The notes under the pieces are model-generated. The model saw nothing but the letters and a program-made list of their open reading frames with translations, had not been told where the DNA came from and did not search any database. Shown here piece by piece: positions 1 through 7,149 of a DNA stretch of 13,799 bases. Both the position numbers and the translations under genes were made by a program. The number at the start of each line of letters is the position of its first letter. Position 1 is the first letter of the stretch. Source of the stretch: Pseudomonadota bacterium (GTDB lineage: Bacteria > Desulfobacterota > Desulfobacteria > Desulfobacterales > Desulfobacteraceae); NCBI GenBank assembly GCA_018816605.1, contig JAHIVS010000616.1, positions 1 through 13,799 of the forward strand, given 5' to 3'.

Positions 1-2
1 AG

Positions 3-434
3 AATAGGGAAAATCCTTGTTTTCTTTGCGCAAGGCTTAGAAGAAATAGACTGTTTAAGCTGGCCCAGGAACAAGGCTGTAGGAAAATTGCCCTGGGCCA
101 CAATAAGGATGATATTATTGAGACGTTGTTCATCAATATGTTCTATTCAGGGAAAATCGGGACCATGAAACCCAGGCAGTCTTTTTTTGGGGGTGCCCTT
201 GATATAATCCGGCCGCTGGCATATGTTGAAAAAAAGGATATCGTTTTGTTTTCAAACCTGTTTGGGATGCCGGAATTTGTCAACAATTGCCCCAGTGCAA
301 ACCAGACAAAAAGAGAAGAGATCCGGCGGATGCTTGACGCTTTGTATAAACAAAATAAAAATATAAAAGGTAATATATTCAGGGCAATGGGCAATGTTGC
401 CTCTGATTATCTTTTAGAGAATAAAAATGATTGA
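3..434 (+). CDS. TtcA/TtuA-family tRNA thiolation protein, C-terminal part
   Basis: This is the 3' part of a gene that begins before the window; the frame is open from base 3. Members of this PP-loop ATPase family adenylate a tRNA base and insert sulfur, using a [4Fe-4S] cluster held by three cysteines. Visible here are a CxxC motif (PCFLCARLRR, Cys codons at 18 and 27), the family block ALGHNKDDIIETLFINMFYSG, a MKP segment, then RPLAYVEKKDI. A third cysteine in NNCPSANQTKR (codon at 288) fits the last cluster ligand. The E. coli enzyme has CxxC at that place; here only one cysteine is kept. The N-terminal PP-loop lies outside the window. The last 8 bases overlap folE2, which suggests translational coupling. 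The family call is firm. Whether the substrate is cytidine 32 (TtcA) or another base cannot be told. Confidence 0.85.
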   Translation, partial: NRENPCFLCARLRRNRLFKLAQEQGCRKIALGHNKDDIIETLFINMFYSGKIGTMKPRQSFFGGALDIIRPLAYVEKKDIVLFSNLFGMPEFVNNCPSANQTKREEIRRMLDALYKQNKNIKGNIFRAMGNVASDYLLENKND

Positions 435-1209
435 TATACAGAATCAACCTGATTTTAGAAAAATTCCCATTGATAAAGTGGGCATTAAAGGGCTCAAGTA
501 CCCTGTAAAAGTTCTGGATAAAACCAAGGGTATTCAATCCACAGTCGCCGAAATTTGTATGTATGTGGACTTGCCCCACCAGTGCAAGGGAACGCACATG
601 AGTCGGTTTGTTGAAATTTTGCATTCATCCCGAACCCAGGTTTCCCTTGAATCTTTAACAACGATTCTGGGGGATATGAAAACAATCCTGGGGGCGGAAT
701 CCTCGCATATTGAAATCACCTTTCCCTATTTTATTGAGAAAAAATCTCCCAGCATCGGAGCCAAAGGGTTAATGGACTATACCTGTTCCATTTTCGGATC
801 ATCCGATGCTAGGAACAATACCGATATTATACTGAAGGTGGCGGTTCCGGTTACTTCGGTTTGTCCCTGTTCAAAGGAGATCAGTGATTGCGGTGCCCAT
901 AATCAGCGGGGCGAGGTGTTGGTAAACACCCGGTTCAAAAAGCTCATCTGGATTGAAAATATTGTAGATATCGTTGAAAAGGCCGCCTCATGTGATATTT
1001 TTTCTGTGCTCAAAAGAGAAGATGAAAAATTTGTTACGGAAAAAGCCTATAACAATCCGAAATTTGTTGAGGATATTGCAAGGGATGTGGCCAAGGTCTT
1101 GATGGAAGATGAAAATATTACCTGGTTTTCCGTGAGTGCGGAAAATTTTGAATCCATCCATAACCATAGCGCTTACGCCTATATTCAAGGCGGTAAAACC
1201 CCTAAATAG
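427..1209 (+). CDS. folE2: GTP cyclohydrolase IB (FolE2/MptA type)
   Basis: This cytoplasmic metal-dependent enzyme converts GTP to 7,8-dihydroneopterin triphosphate, the first step of folate synthesis, which can also feed queuosine synthesis. The 260-residue length matches the family. The signature SVCPCSKEIS..GAHNQRG is present, with Cys146 and His158 in the positions of known metal ligands of the type IB enzyme. The C-terminal ENFESIHNHSAYA block carries Glu239, Glu242, His245 and His247. These motifs separate it from FolE type IA, which shares little sequence. The ATG lies inside the end of the preceding tRNA-thiolation gene (8-base overlap), so the two are probably co-translated. There is no strong ribosome site beyond a weak AGAG about 8-10 bases upstream, which fits coupling. 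The gene ends facing a convergent carboxypeptidase gene. Confidence 0.95.
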   Translation: MIDIQNQPDFRKIPIDKVGIKGLKYPVKVLDKTKGIQSTVAEICMYVDLPHQCKGTHMSRFVEILHSSRTQVSLESLTTILGDMKTILGAESSHIEITFPYFIEKKSPSIGAKGLMDYTCSIFGSSDARNNTDIILKVAVPVTSVCPCSKEISDCGAHNQRGEVLVNTRFKKLIWIENIVDIVEKAASCDIFSVLKREDEKFVTEKAYNNPKFVEDIARDVAKVLMEDENITWFSVSAENFESIHNHSAYAYIQGGKTPK

Positions 1210-1233
1210 ACCAGAAGTGAACAGACGGTTTTC

Positions 1234-2430
1234 TTAAGGAATTGTTGAAATGCGAAAGACCTTTTTCAACAATTCCTGTCGAATTTTGGCATATCCTTTT
1301 TCCTTTTCATTGATCATAATCACAAAAGGATAGAGGCGATTGTCATTTCCGCGGATAAAACCGGCCCTGCATCGGACATCGGACAGGGTGCCGGTTTTAT
1401 AATATTCATTTTTCTCTTGGGTCAGCAGGGGATGTAACGGCATAAACTGCATCAGGACCTTCAGCATCTGGTCCGGTGAGATCTTGTTTTCCCTTGAAAG
1501 CCCGGACCCTTCTGCAATGGCAAATCGTGTCAACCCCAATTTTTCCCGGCCAAAGGCTTCCATGGTCAGAACTCCTTTTTCAAGGGTTGCCGGACCGCCT
1601 TTCTTTTTGGCACCCATGGCCAGCATCAGCTGGTTTGCCATAAAGTTATTAGAATATTTTAAAAGTTTTTGAAGAATCTGTTCCAGGGTAAACGGCGATT
1701 CAAAGGCAAATATCGGGGATAGGGCATTATCGAAACGGCCTTGTTTCACAGAGCCGTTTACCGGGATGCCTCTTTTTGCAAGAAAATATTGTATCAGCAG
1801 GCCCGGATACGCCTGGCGCTGTTCTGACGAAAGCAAAATTCTGCCCTGTTTTTGGCCGGATCTTTTAATATCCCCAAGAAAATCAGGCAGCAGCGGGGTT
1901 TGGGGTTCCGGGCTGATAAATTTTTTCAAGCCTGGGTCCCACTTAAAGGAAATGGTATTGAAGTTCGCACACAGGGCGCCTGTAGTGGCGTCATATGGAT
2001 TTGAGGATGTGCCTGTTCCCGGAATAGTGATATCGGAATTAAAAAAAGAGCTGTCAAGAATGATGTGATTTATGACCCGGGCCTTGGTTTTTAATCGGAT
2101 TTGATCGGTTAGATCCCTGATCACTTCGGAAATGAACAAAGGGTCACCAAACCCTTTTATATATAGATTTTTAGATATCTTGTCATAGGCAAACAAGGTC
2201 TTGAATCTGTGGTCCGTTCCAAAAGCGTCCACCGCCGCAAGGCTGGTGAACATTTTTAAAATGGAGGCCGGCGTGAAGGGGGTGTCTGGGTTTTGGGAAA
2301 ATAGAATGTTTCCCCGGTCATCGGCCAGCAAAAGACCTGGTTGCTGTTCCTTTGCCGTTGCCGAAAAGGGCTGGCAAATCAGTATCGTGCACAGGAGAAT
2401 GGATGAGACAACAGCAATGTTTTTGTTCAT
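1234..2430 (-). CDS. dacB: D-alanyl-D-alanine carboxypeptidase/endopeptidase, PBP4 type (peptidase S13)
   Basis: This periplasmic penicillin-binding protein trims or cuts peptidoglycan cross-links. All three active-site motifs of the family are visible in order: SxxK as S56-I-L-K59 in TPASILKMFTS, SxN as S260-N-N262 in KYSNNFMANQL, and K345-T-G347 in YKTGTLSD. The family block EGSGLSREN is at about 307-315. A signal peptide covers roughly residues 1-26 (LLCTILICQPFSATA, then KEQQ). At 398 residues it is shorter than E. coli PBP4 (477), and the shortfall appears to fall in the non-catalytic insert between SxxK and SxN. The ATG at 2430 has an AAAGGG ribosome site just upstream. It lies 33 bases downstream of the secreted-protein gene and probably shares its transcript. 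Its 3' end contains one arm of a perfect inverted repeat. Confidence 0.93.
   Translation of the reverse strand: MNKNIAVVSSILLCTILICQPFSATAKEQQPGLLLADDRGNILFSQNPDTPFTPASILKMFTSLAAVDAFGTDHRFKTLFAYDKISKNLYIKGFGDPLFISEVIRDLTDQIRLKTKARVINHIILDSSFFNSDITIPGTGTSSNPYDATTGALCANFNTISFKWDPGLKKFISPEPQTPLLPDFLGDIKRSGQKQGRILLSSEQRQAYPGLLIQYFLAKRGIPVNGSVKQGRFDNALSPIFAFESPFTLEQILQKLLKYSNNFMANQLMLAMGAKKKGGPATLEKGVLTMEAFGREKLGLTRFAIAEGSGLSRENKISPDQMLKVLMQFMPLHPLLTQEKNEYYKTGTLSDVRCRAGFIRGNDNRLYPFVIMINEKEKGYAKIRQELLKKVFRISTIP
1237..1277. terminator. Perfect 14-bp inverted repeat at convergent gene ends
   Basis: AGGAATTGTTGAAA (1237-1250) is exactly repeated in inverse at 1264-1277, with a 13-base loop. It covers the last codons of the minus-strand carboxypeptidase gene and lies 28 bases past the folE2 stop, so it could end transcription from both sides. 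The stem is AT-rich and neither strand has a proper U-tract after it, so it is not a textbook intrinsic terminator. It could instead protect 3' ends or stall convergent polymerases. Confidence 0.4.
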
Positions 2431-2463
2431 GTTTGCCCTTTGTTTTCAGGTCAAGAGAACTTC

Positions 2464-3033
2464 CTAGTGAAACAATCGGAAGAAATCCTGAAGTTTTTCT
2501 TTTATCGCGGCTCTGAGTTTCAACCCCTGCCATCTATCGGGGAAGGCCACGGGACTGTATTTAAAATGTGCGGTATATGAAAATCGGAGGGGCTCGGTGT
2601 CCGGAATCTGGAAAATCCGTATGGGTGCTATGATCACACCTTCAAAACTGAGAATGGTCACCCCGTTTTTTGTCTTAACGGATTGGAGTCCTTTTTCGTG
2701 GAGGACTCTTTTTAACGCCTCATTTTTAGCCCGTTGGAGTGTGTTTGTTTTTGACTCCCCCGGCGTCATGGATATGACGCATGGAAGCACGATCTGTGAA
2801 AAATTTTCCATCCTGAATTCGTTCTCTGCAGGAATCATTAAAAAATTTTCATCCGTAATCCGGTGGTTGGACGACTTTATATCATAGCGTATATAGTAGG
2901 TGCTGATGGGTGTATGGTCTGCTATTAAAGGTTTTGGCCATATAAGCATCCCTAAAATCAGTGCAGATGAAAAAAGAAAATCATAGAAATTTGAAAACAA
3001 TGGCATATTTTTTGTAATATTCTCCAGTAGCAT
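2464..3033 (-). CDS. Secreted protein of unknown function
   Basis: I do not recognise this family. The 189-residue product has a hydrophobic stretch at about residues 17-36 (FLFSSALILGMLIW) followed by PKPLIADH, which looks like a signal peptide with cleavage near residue 38. The mature part starts with TPISTYYIRYDI, then has a predicted helix around QRAKNEALKRVLHEKG and several beta-like segments ending in FPDRWQGLKL. The helix with regular alanines recalls the repeated-helix start of LPP20/FlgT-type periplasmic domains, but that is only a resemblance. The start is uncertain. The ATG at 3033 lacks a clear ribosome site, and an ATG at 3006 has a GGAG about 15 bases upstream, which is rather far. 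It is divergent from the first FlgP-like lipoprotein gene and sits just before the PBP4 gene, so a cell-envelope role is likely. Confidence 0.7.
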   Translation of the reverse strand: MLLENITKNMPLFSNFYDFLFSSALILGMLIWPKPLIADHTPISTYYIRYDIKSSNHRITDENFLMIPAENEFRMENFSQIVLPCVISMTPGESKTNTLQRAKNEALKRVLHEKGLQSVKTKNGVTILSFEGVIIAPIRIFQIPDTEPLRFSYTAHFKYSPVAFPDRWQGLKLRAAIKEKLQDFFRLFH

Positions 3034-3134
3034 TGTAAAATTGTGGGGGCTTGTTGTCGTCCTTTACACACAAGCGGCAATTTAAAACTGTCTTGGGTAG
3101 ATGGTATCAAACATTTAAAGAAGAGGAAATAGAA

Positions 3135-3677
3135 ATGAAACATGTGATTCGTACTTTCTGCCAATTGACCTTGGTATGGGTCGTCTTGTCCGGATGCAGT
3201 TTTACGGGGCCGGATCGGAAGGTTTCACCGGGACCTGTGCTGGGACTGAATCAGGATGACACCAGTTCTCGTAAGGTGGTCACCTTTGAGGTGATCGGTA
3301 AGGGCCTGGAGCCTGAAAAGGCCTTGACCAAAGGTGAGGCCAAACTTATGGCCGAGCGTGCGGCGGTGGCCGACGGCTACCGGCAATTGGTCGAAAAGGT
3401 GAGGGGGGTATATGTGGAAGCATTCATGAAAGCCGGATTCGGCTCGGTGAGCCAGGAAGTGATAACGACCAAAACGCAGTCCTGGCTGAGGGGGGTTGAA
3501 ATTGTTGAGATCCGTCAAGGTGAATATGATATCACCCAGGCCCATATGCAGTTGACGATTTATTTTGCAAAGAAGGATATGGTGTGGTGGCCCGCCGGAT
3601 TAGGATCCGGGGTGAAACCTGTGGAAGATCAGACTGGTTTAGGGTCACGGGGGACGGTATCTAACAGCGGAATATAA
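3135..3677 (+). CDS. LPP20/FlgP-family outer-membrane lipoprotein, copy 1
   Basis: This 180-residue lipoprotein belongs to the family of Helicobacter LPP20 and the flagellar protein FlgP. A signal sequence ends in the lipobox LSGC with the acylated Cys at 21; Ser follows it, which favours the outer membrane. The domain covers about residues 45-160, with the hallmark segment KLMAERAAVADGYRQLVEKV, RGVYVEA, SWLRGVEIVEI and a closing HMQLTIYF. The start is set at ATG 3135, not at a farther upstream start at 3051, because the signal peptide begins there and AAGAGGA lies 8 bases upstream. The next gene, an OmpA/MotB-like protein, begins 16 bases after the stop. The same pair recurs at 4702-6132; over 127 aligned residues I count 79 identical to copy 2. 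In Vibrio and Campylobacter, FlgP forms an outer ring or disk at the flagellar motor. Whether this protein is flagellar is unknown, since no flagellar gene is visible nearby. Confidence 0.85.
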   Translation: MKHVIRTFCQLTLVWVVLSGCSFTGPDRKVSPGPVLGLNQDDTSSRKVVTFEVIGKGLEPEKALTKGEAKLMAERAAVADGYRQLVEKVRGVYVEAFMKAGFGSVSQEVITTKTQSWLRGVEIVEIRQGEYDITQAHMQLTIYFAKKDMVWWPAGLGSGVKPVEDQTGLGSRGTVSNSGI

Positions 3678-3693
3678 GGTGGAGGCGTCCGGA

Positions 3694-4533
3694 ATGGCTA
3701 AAGGATATGGTTACATCGCTTCGGGGCAGGGAAAGCTGCTGATTTGTCTTGCTGTTTTCATGGGCATGGCATTCTTTGCAGACCTATCCGGTGCCGGGCA
3801 ATCGGGCCCAAAACCAAAGTTTTTGTCAGAAGAGCGACAAACATATGACAGGCAGATCTCTTTTGTCCGGTCAGAGATTGAAAAAATTCAACAAGACAGG
3901 CTGTGGCTCGCCAATAAAGTCAAGAGAATGGAGGCTTCCAAACGATTTGTACCCCAGCGGATGTATGATTCAATTACCTTTAAGACCGAAAAAATAGCAT
4001 CCCTGGAACAATTGAAAAAACAGTATGAAAAATTATTAACCCCCGCATCTCCTCCTCCTGGTAAGAAAAAGATCAAATCCGCACCTGCCGCGAAATTTGA
4101 AGACATCCTGAAAAAAAGGGTAGTGGCATCCGGCCTGGAAGACTGGGTGGAGCTCAGCGCAACCGGCGCCTTTCTGAGGGTGGAAAACAGACTGCCGATT
4201 TTGTTTTCTTCTGGAAGCGCCACCATTGCAGCCGGTTATGATTCTTTTATCAAAAAAATGGCAAGTCTTGTTAACGGGTATGATGTCAGAATTATGGTTG
4301 ACGGTTATGCAGACACAGACCCGATTCACACCAAAGAATTCCCTTCCAATTTTGAACTTGGGGCAGCAAGGGCTGCTGCCGTTGTCCGTTCGCTTGTGAA
4401 ATATGGCGTCAAACCGTCTGTATTTAAAATCGGCAGCACCGGAGAACATCGGCTGGATTCCCGGAAAAGGTCTGAGTGGAAAAATTTACAGCGCCATGTC
4501 AATATTGCGATTCATTTTAAGGACAAAAAATAA
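3694..4533 (+). CDS. Secreted coiled-coil protein with OmpA/MotB-type peptidoglycan-binding domain, copy 1
   Basis: The 279-residue product has a signal-like hydrophobic segment at about 16-34 (LLICLAVFMGMAFFADLSGAG). A charged helical stretch, probably coiled coil, follows at about 45-110. A lysine/proline-rich linker (PASPPPGKKKIK) leads to an OmpA/MotB C-terminal domain at about 145-275. The domain shows LPILFSSGSA, VDGYADTDPI (Asp207) and FPSNFELGAARAAAVV (Arg226). Asp and Arg at these places bind diaminopimelate in OmpA-like domains; the usual His of GHTD is Tyr here. The start is ATG 3694, with GGTGGAGG 8 bases upstream; a GTG at 3679 would lie on the ribosome site. It is not the stator MotB, because it lacks that protein's acidic transmembrane helix and plug. 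With its lipoprotein partner it probably ties the outer membrane to the cell wall. Confidence 0.83.
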   Translation: MAKGYGYIASGQGKLLICLAVFMGMAFFADLSGAGQSGPKPKFLSEERQTYDRQISFVRSEIEKIQQDRLWLANKVKRMEASKRFVPQRMYDSITFKTEKIASLEQLKKQYEKLLTPASPPPGKKKIKSAPAAKFEDILKKRVVASGLEDWVELSATGAFLRVENRLPILFSSGSATIAAGYDSFIKKMASLVNGYDVRIMVDGYADTDPIHTKEFPSNFELGAARAAAVVRSLVKYGVKPSVFKIGSTGEHRLDSRKRSEWKNLQRHVNIAIHFKDKK

Positions 4534-4701
4534 GGTCTTTGTTTTAACTTTTGATTTTCAGGGTCAATTCATTTTGCTGTTTCCATAAAAAATTTATTTA
4601 TTTTATCTGATGTTTGGGATATCATTTAAGTTGTTCCCGATGGATGACGATCTTTCTCGTATTTGGCTCCCATGGTAAATAATATGAAAGAGGTATGCAA
4701 A

Positions 4702-5208
4702 ATGAAACAAACACTGAAATTGTTTTTTCTAGGGTTGATGCTGTCGGCGGTAGTGGGGTGTAATACCTACACAGTATCTCCAGGGCCCGTGATTGGAACA
4801 GCACCGGAAAACGCTGGGAATCATCGGGTTGTAACCTTTACGGTTATCGGAAAGGGGGTTGAACCCGAAGCCTCCCTTACCAAAGGCCAGGCGCGCTTGA
4901 TGGCTGAACGGGCAGCTGTTGCGGACGGTTATCGACAATTTGTGGAAAAAATAAGAGGGGTATATGTCCAAGCCTATAGCAAGGGCGGATATGGTGCAAT
5001 TGATAAGGATTCTCTGACGACCAGCACCCAGGCAATGCTCAGGGGTGTTGAAATCCGGGAAATCACCCATGGAGAATATGGAATCGCCCAGGCCGTCATG
5101 CAGCTTCGGATTAATTTTACCCGTCACGGGATGATCTGGTGGCCCCAGGGTCTTGCAGAAAATCTGAAAAATTACGAGACAGCCTCCCACACCCGCGCAT
5201 CCAACTGA
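4702..5208 (+). CDS. LPP20/FlgP-family outer-membrane lipoprotein, copy 2
   Basis: This 168-residue lipoprotein is a paralogue of the one at 3135-3677. The lipobox VVGC places the acylated cysteine at residue 20, followed by Asn. The domain has the same landmarks: TVSPGPVIG just after the signal peptide, RLMAERAAVADGYRQFVEKI, RGVYVQA, LRGVEIREI and VMQLRINF, closing with IWWPQGL. ATG 4702 is chosen because GAGG lies 8 bases upstream and the signal peptide starts there. Upstream ATG and TTG codons at 4663-4684 would only add a charged leader. The 168-base gap before it has no clear terminator or promoter, so it may be read from the first module or from a promoter I cannot identify. The matching OmpA/MotB-like gene follows after 75 bases. 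A role in an envelope ring or disk is inferred from the family only. Confidence 0.85.
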   Translation: MKQTLKLFFLGLMLSAVVGCNTYTVSPGPVIGTAPENAGNHRVVTFTVIGKGVEPEASLTKGQARLMAERAAVADGYRQFVEKIRGVYVQAYSKGGYGAIDKDSLTTSTQAMLRGVEIREITHGEYGIAQAVMQLRINFTRHGMIWWPQGLAENLKNYETASHTRASN

Positions 5209-5283
5209 TGGGGTGTGTTGCAGAAAAGTGATAACTGCTTTTTAATCGAGCACCCAAAAAATAAATTCAACCGGAGAATGGTC

Positions 5284-6132
5284 ATGGAATATTTTTTGTC
5301 CCTTGTCAGGCACCTATCAGGTGCGGCTTTTTTTATTGTAAGTGTCGTCTTCCTTGTATTTCCGGCCTATGCCGGTCCCTCTTTGGGAAAAGAGCTTGTT
5401 TTGGCCGGAGAGTACACGGAACTCATTTCTTCAAAGGCCCGGGAAATTTATGAGTTAAATGAAAACCTGACATGGCTGGAACATAAGATTGAAAGGCTGA
5501 AATCTCTGGAACAGCCGGTTCCCCCCTCTTTGTATCGGTCTGTAGCATATAAGATAGTGAGAATCAATTCCCTTGAAAAAGAACGGCAATCCTACCAGGC
5601 AGCCCTTGACGAGATTATGGACGAAACCGTGCAGGACGAGATGGCCGATCAACCCATTGAAACCCGGGCAATGGCCGCAGACATGATCGGACCGGACCAG
5701 GCAAGGTTAATGGATCAGATCAAAAATTCGGAAATATCCGACTGGTTTGAACTGATCCCGGATCAGGAGTGGGTAAAGATAAGAAGCACCCTGCCCATCC
5801 TTTTTCCCTCGGGCAGTGCGGTTGTCTCCAAGGAATACGATGATTTTTTAAAAAAGATATCCGCTTTTGTCAAAAATTACAAAGTCTGGATTGTGGTGGA
5901 CGGATTTGCGGACGTGGACCCCATACGAACACCCCAATTTCCTTCAAATTTTGAACTGGGCGCCACCCGGGCGGCCAATATTGTGCATGCCCTTGTGAAT
6001 CACGGGGTGGATCCTTCCGTATTCAAAATTGCCAGTACCGGGAAATACCGGTTCCCGGATGCACGGCAGATGTCCGGGAAAAAAGCCCTTGAGCGCTATA
6101 TCAACATTACAATTTTGTTTGAGGCGGTCTGA
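5284..6132 (+). CDS. Secreted coiled-coil protein with OmpA/MotB-type peptidoglycan-binding domain, copy 2
   Basis: This is the paralogue of the protein at 3694-4533, with 282 residues and the same order of parts. A signal peptide ends near VFPAYAGPS (about residue 30), and a helical, probably coiled-coil region spans about 35-110. An acidic linker replaces the basic one of copy 1. The OmpA/MotB domain at about 150-282 has LPILFPSGSA, VDGFADVDPI (Asp210) and FPSNFELGATRAANIV (Arg229). Over 104 aligned domain residues I count 58 identical to copy 1, so this copy has diverged about as far as its lipoprotein partner. ATG 5284 is chosen because GGAG stands 7 bases before it and the signal peptide begins there; an in-frame GTG at 5215 would give an unusual charged leader. 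The gene closes the duplicated block, and a new promoter region follows. Confidence 0.83.
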   Translation: MEYFLSLVRHLSGAAFFIVSVVFLVFPAYAGPSLGKELVLAGEYTELISSKAREIYELNENLTWLEHKIERLKSLEQPVPPSLYRSVAYKIVRINSLEKERQSYQAALDEIMDETVQDEMADQPIETRAMAADMIGPDQARLMDQIKNSEISDWFELIPDQEWVKIRSTLPILFPSGSAVVSKEYDDFLKKISAFVKNYKVWIVVDGFADVDPIRTPQFPSNFELGATRAANIVHALVNHGVDPSVFKIASTGKYRFPDARQMSGKKALERYINITILFEAV

Positions 6133-6156
6133 TGAAACATTTGGGATTCCGAAAGG

Positions 6157-6176
6157 TTGCAAAGATTGCTTTGTAA
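6157..6176. promoter_or_regulatory. Imperfect palindrome over the -35 box, possible operator
   Basis: TTGCAAAG and CTTTGTAA are inverted around ATTG; 7 of 8 pairs are Watson-Crick and the other is G-T. It overlaps the proposed -35 element of the operon at 6238. As RNA it would be a short hairpin with no U-tract behind it, so a protein-binding site is more likely than a terminator. Confidence 0.3.
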
Positions 6177-6199
6177 TTGCCCCAAGGTTTTGATATAGG
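6171..6199 (+). promoter_or_regulatory. Probable sigma-70-type promoter of the sensor/TonB operon
   Basis: TTGTAA (6171-6176) and TATAGG (6194-6199) are 17 bases apart, and a TG at 6191-6192 gives an extended -10. Each hexamer matches consensus at 4 of 6 bases. It is the best-spaced pair in the 105-base gap and lies about 40 bases before the first gene of the operon. An imperfect palindrome covers the -35 box. Confidence 0.4.
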
Positions 6200-6237
6200 G
6201 TACAGGTAACCTAAATATTCATAAACCAGGAACCCGG

Positions 6238-7149
6238 ATGCCCCAGGAAAGACCCAGAACCATTTTGTGTGTTGTTCTCTTTGTTTCCATGGTTTTGTCA
6301 GCCATACCCGGGGCCTGTTTTTCCGATACGGACTTTAAGGCAGCCCTCCTTGTTTCAAAAAAAATCAAACCCTATATCCATGTGGTGGACGGTATCACCG
6401 ATGAAATTGCGGAAACCCCAATGGATGTTTTTTTCCTTTCTGCATCAACCGATGATGAGAGCCGCCAGCTAAACCTGCAAATTGCCGATCAATTGCAGGG
6501 GGGGCAGTATGATCTGGTAACCGCCATAGGGCCCGAGGCGGCGTCTGTCCTGTGGGACAGCAAGGCGGGGTTTAAAAAAATGTATGCAGCCGTACTGGAT
6601 CCTGATGCGTTGCCCGCCCTTTCTTCCCAGGCCTGCGGAATCTCCTTGAGAATCCCGGCCCAAACCCAATTGGAAAAGATCGCCCACACCTTCCAGACCA
6701 TTAGGAAAATCGGTCTGATATTTGATCCCGGCCACAACCAATGGTTTTACGACCAGGCCCTTTCGGCTGCCGCGGACAAGGGGCTTGAGATCATCCCCTT
6801 GTCCGTTGCTTCCAAAAACCAGATTGCCGGTGTGTTAAAGGACCATATGGGGGCAATGGACGCAGTGTGGATGATTCCGGATCCAACCGTTATTTCCGAA
6901 AAAATTATCCATTATGTGATCAAGCAGGGACTCTATAACAAGCGGGGGGTGATCGGGTATAATTCTTTTTTCACCCGGTCCGGGGCCTTTTTTTCCTTTG
7001 AATTTGATTACCGCGCCCTTGGCCGACAGGCCGGACAAGAGATGAATACCTATCTTGAAACAGGCGAATGCCGACAGATTCCGCCGGTATTTAATACCAT
7101 TGTCAATGAGAAAATAGCCGATAAAATCGGCATCCGGGTGACCCGATGA
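6238..7149 (+). CDS. ABC-type substrate-binding protein (PF04392-like), probably a sensor accessory
   Basis: This 303-residue periplasmic binding protein fits the ABC_sub_bind family, whose studied members include tryptophan-binding TrpX. Its signal segment ends near residue 30 (VVLFVSMVLSAIPGACFS). Two-lobe features follow: DLVTAIGPEAA and KKMYAAVLDP in lobe one, then IGLIFDPGHNQ, DAVWMIPDPTVIS and GVIGYNSFFTRSGAFFSFEFD in lobe two, the usual order. ATG 6238 has AGGA a few bases upstream. The A of its stop codon overlaps the kinase ATG (ATGA), so the two are made together. No ABC permease or ATPase gene is present in the window. That supports a role in presenting a ligand to the kinase, as LuxP or TorT do, over direct uptake. 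Cys27 is not in a good lipobox, so a soluble periplasmic form is favoured. The ligand is unknown. Confidence 0.8.
   Translation: MPQERPRTILCVVLFVSMVLSAIPGACFSDTDFKAALLVSKKIKPYIHVVDGITDEIAETPMDVFFLSASTDDESRQLNLQIADQLQGGQYDLVTAIGPEAASVLWDSKAGFKKMYAAVLDPDALPALSSQACGISLRIPAQTQLEKIAHTFQTIRKIGLIFDPGHNQWFYDQALSAAADKGLEIIPLSVASKNQIAGVLKDHMGAMDAVWMIPDPTVISEKIIHYVIKQGLYNKRGVIGYNSFFTRSGAFFSFEFDYRALGRQAGQEMNTYLETGECRQIPPVFNTIVNEKIADKIGIRVTR

Noticed and set aside
3081..3110. Divergent promoter pair built on TTTAAA and TATCAA/TTGATA
   Set aside because: Hexamers match weakly in both directions with 18-base spacing; in an AT-rich gap this is not above chance.
4036..4449. 137-codon minus-strand ORF
   Set aside because: It is antisense to the OmpA/MotB-like gene and its product has no domain.
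3694..4533. Flagellar stator MotB
   Set aside because: The C-terminal domain is MotB-like, but the N-terminus is a signal peptide with no acidic transmembrane helix or plug, and there is no motA.
6132..6176. 14-codon ORF overlapping the stop of the second OmpA-like gene
   Set aside because: It is too short to judge, and it runs into the proposed promoter and palindrome.
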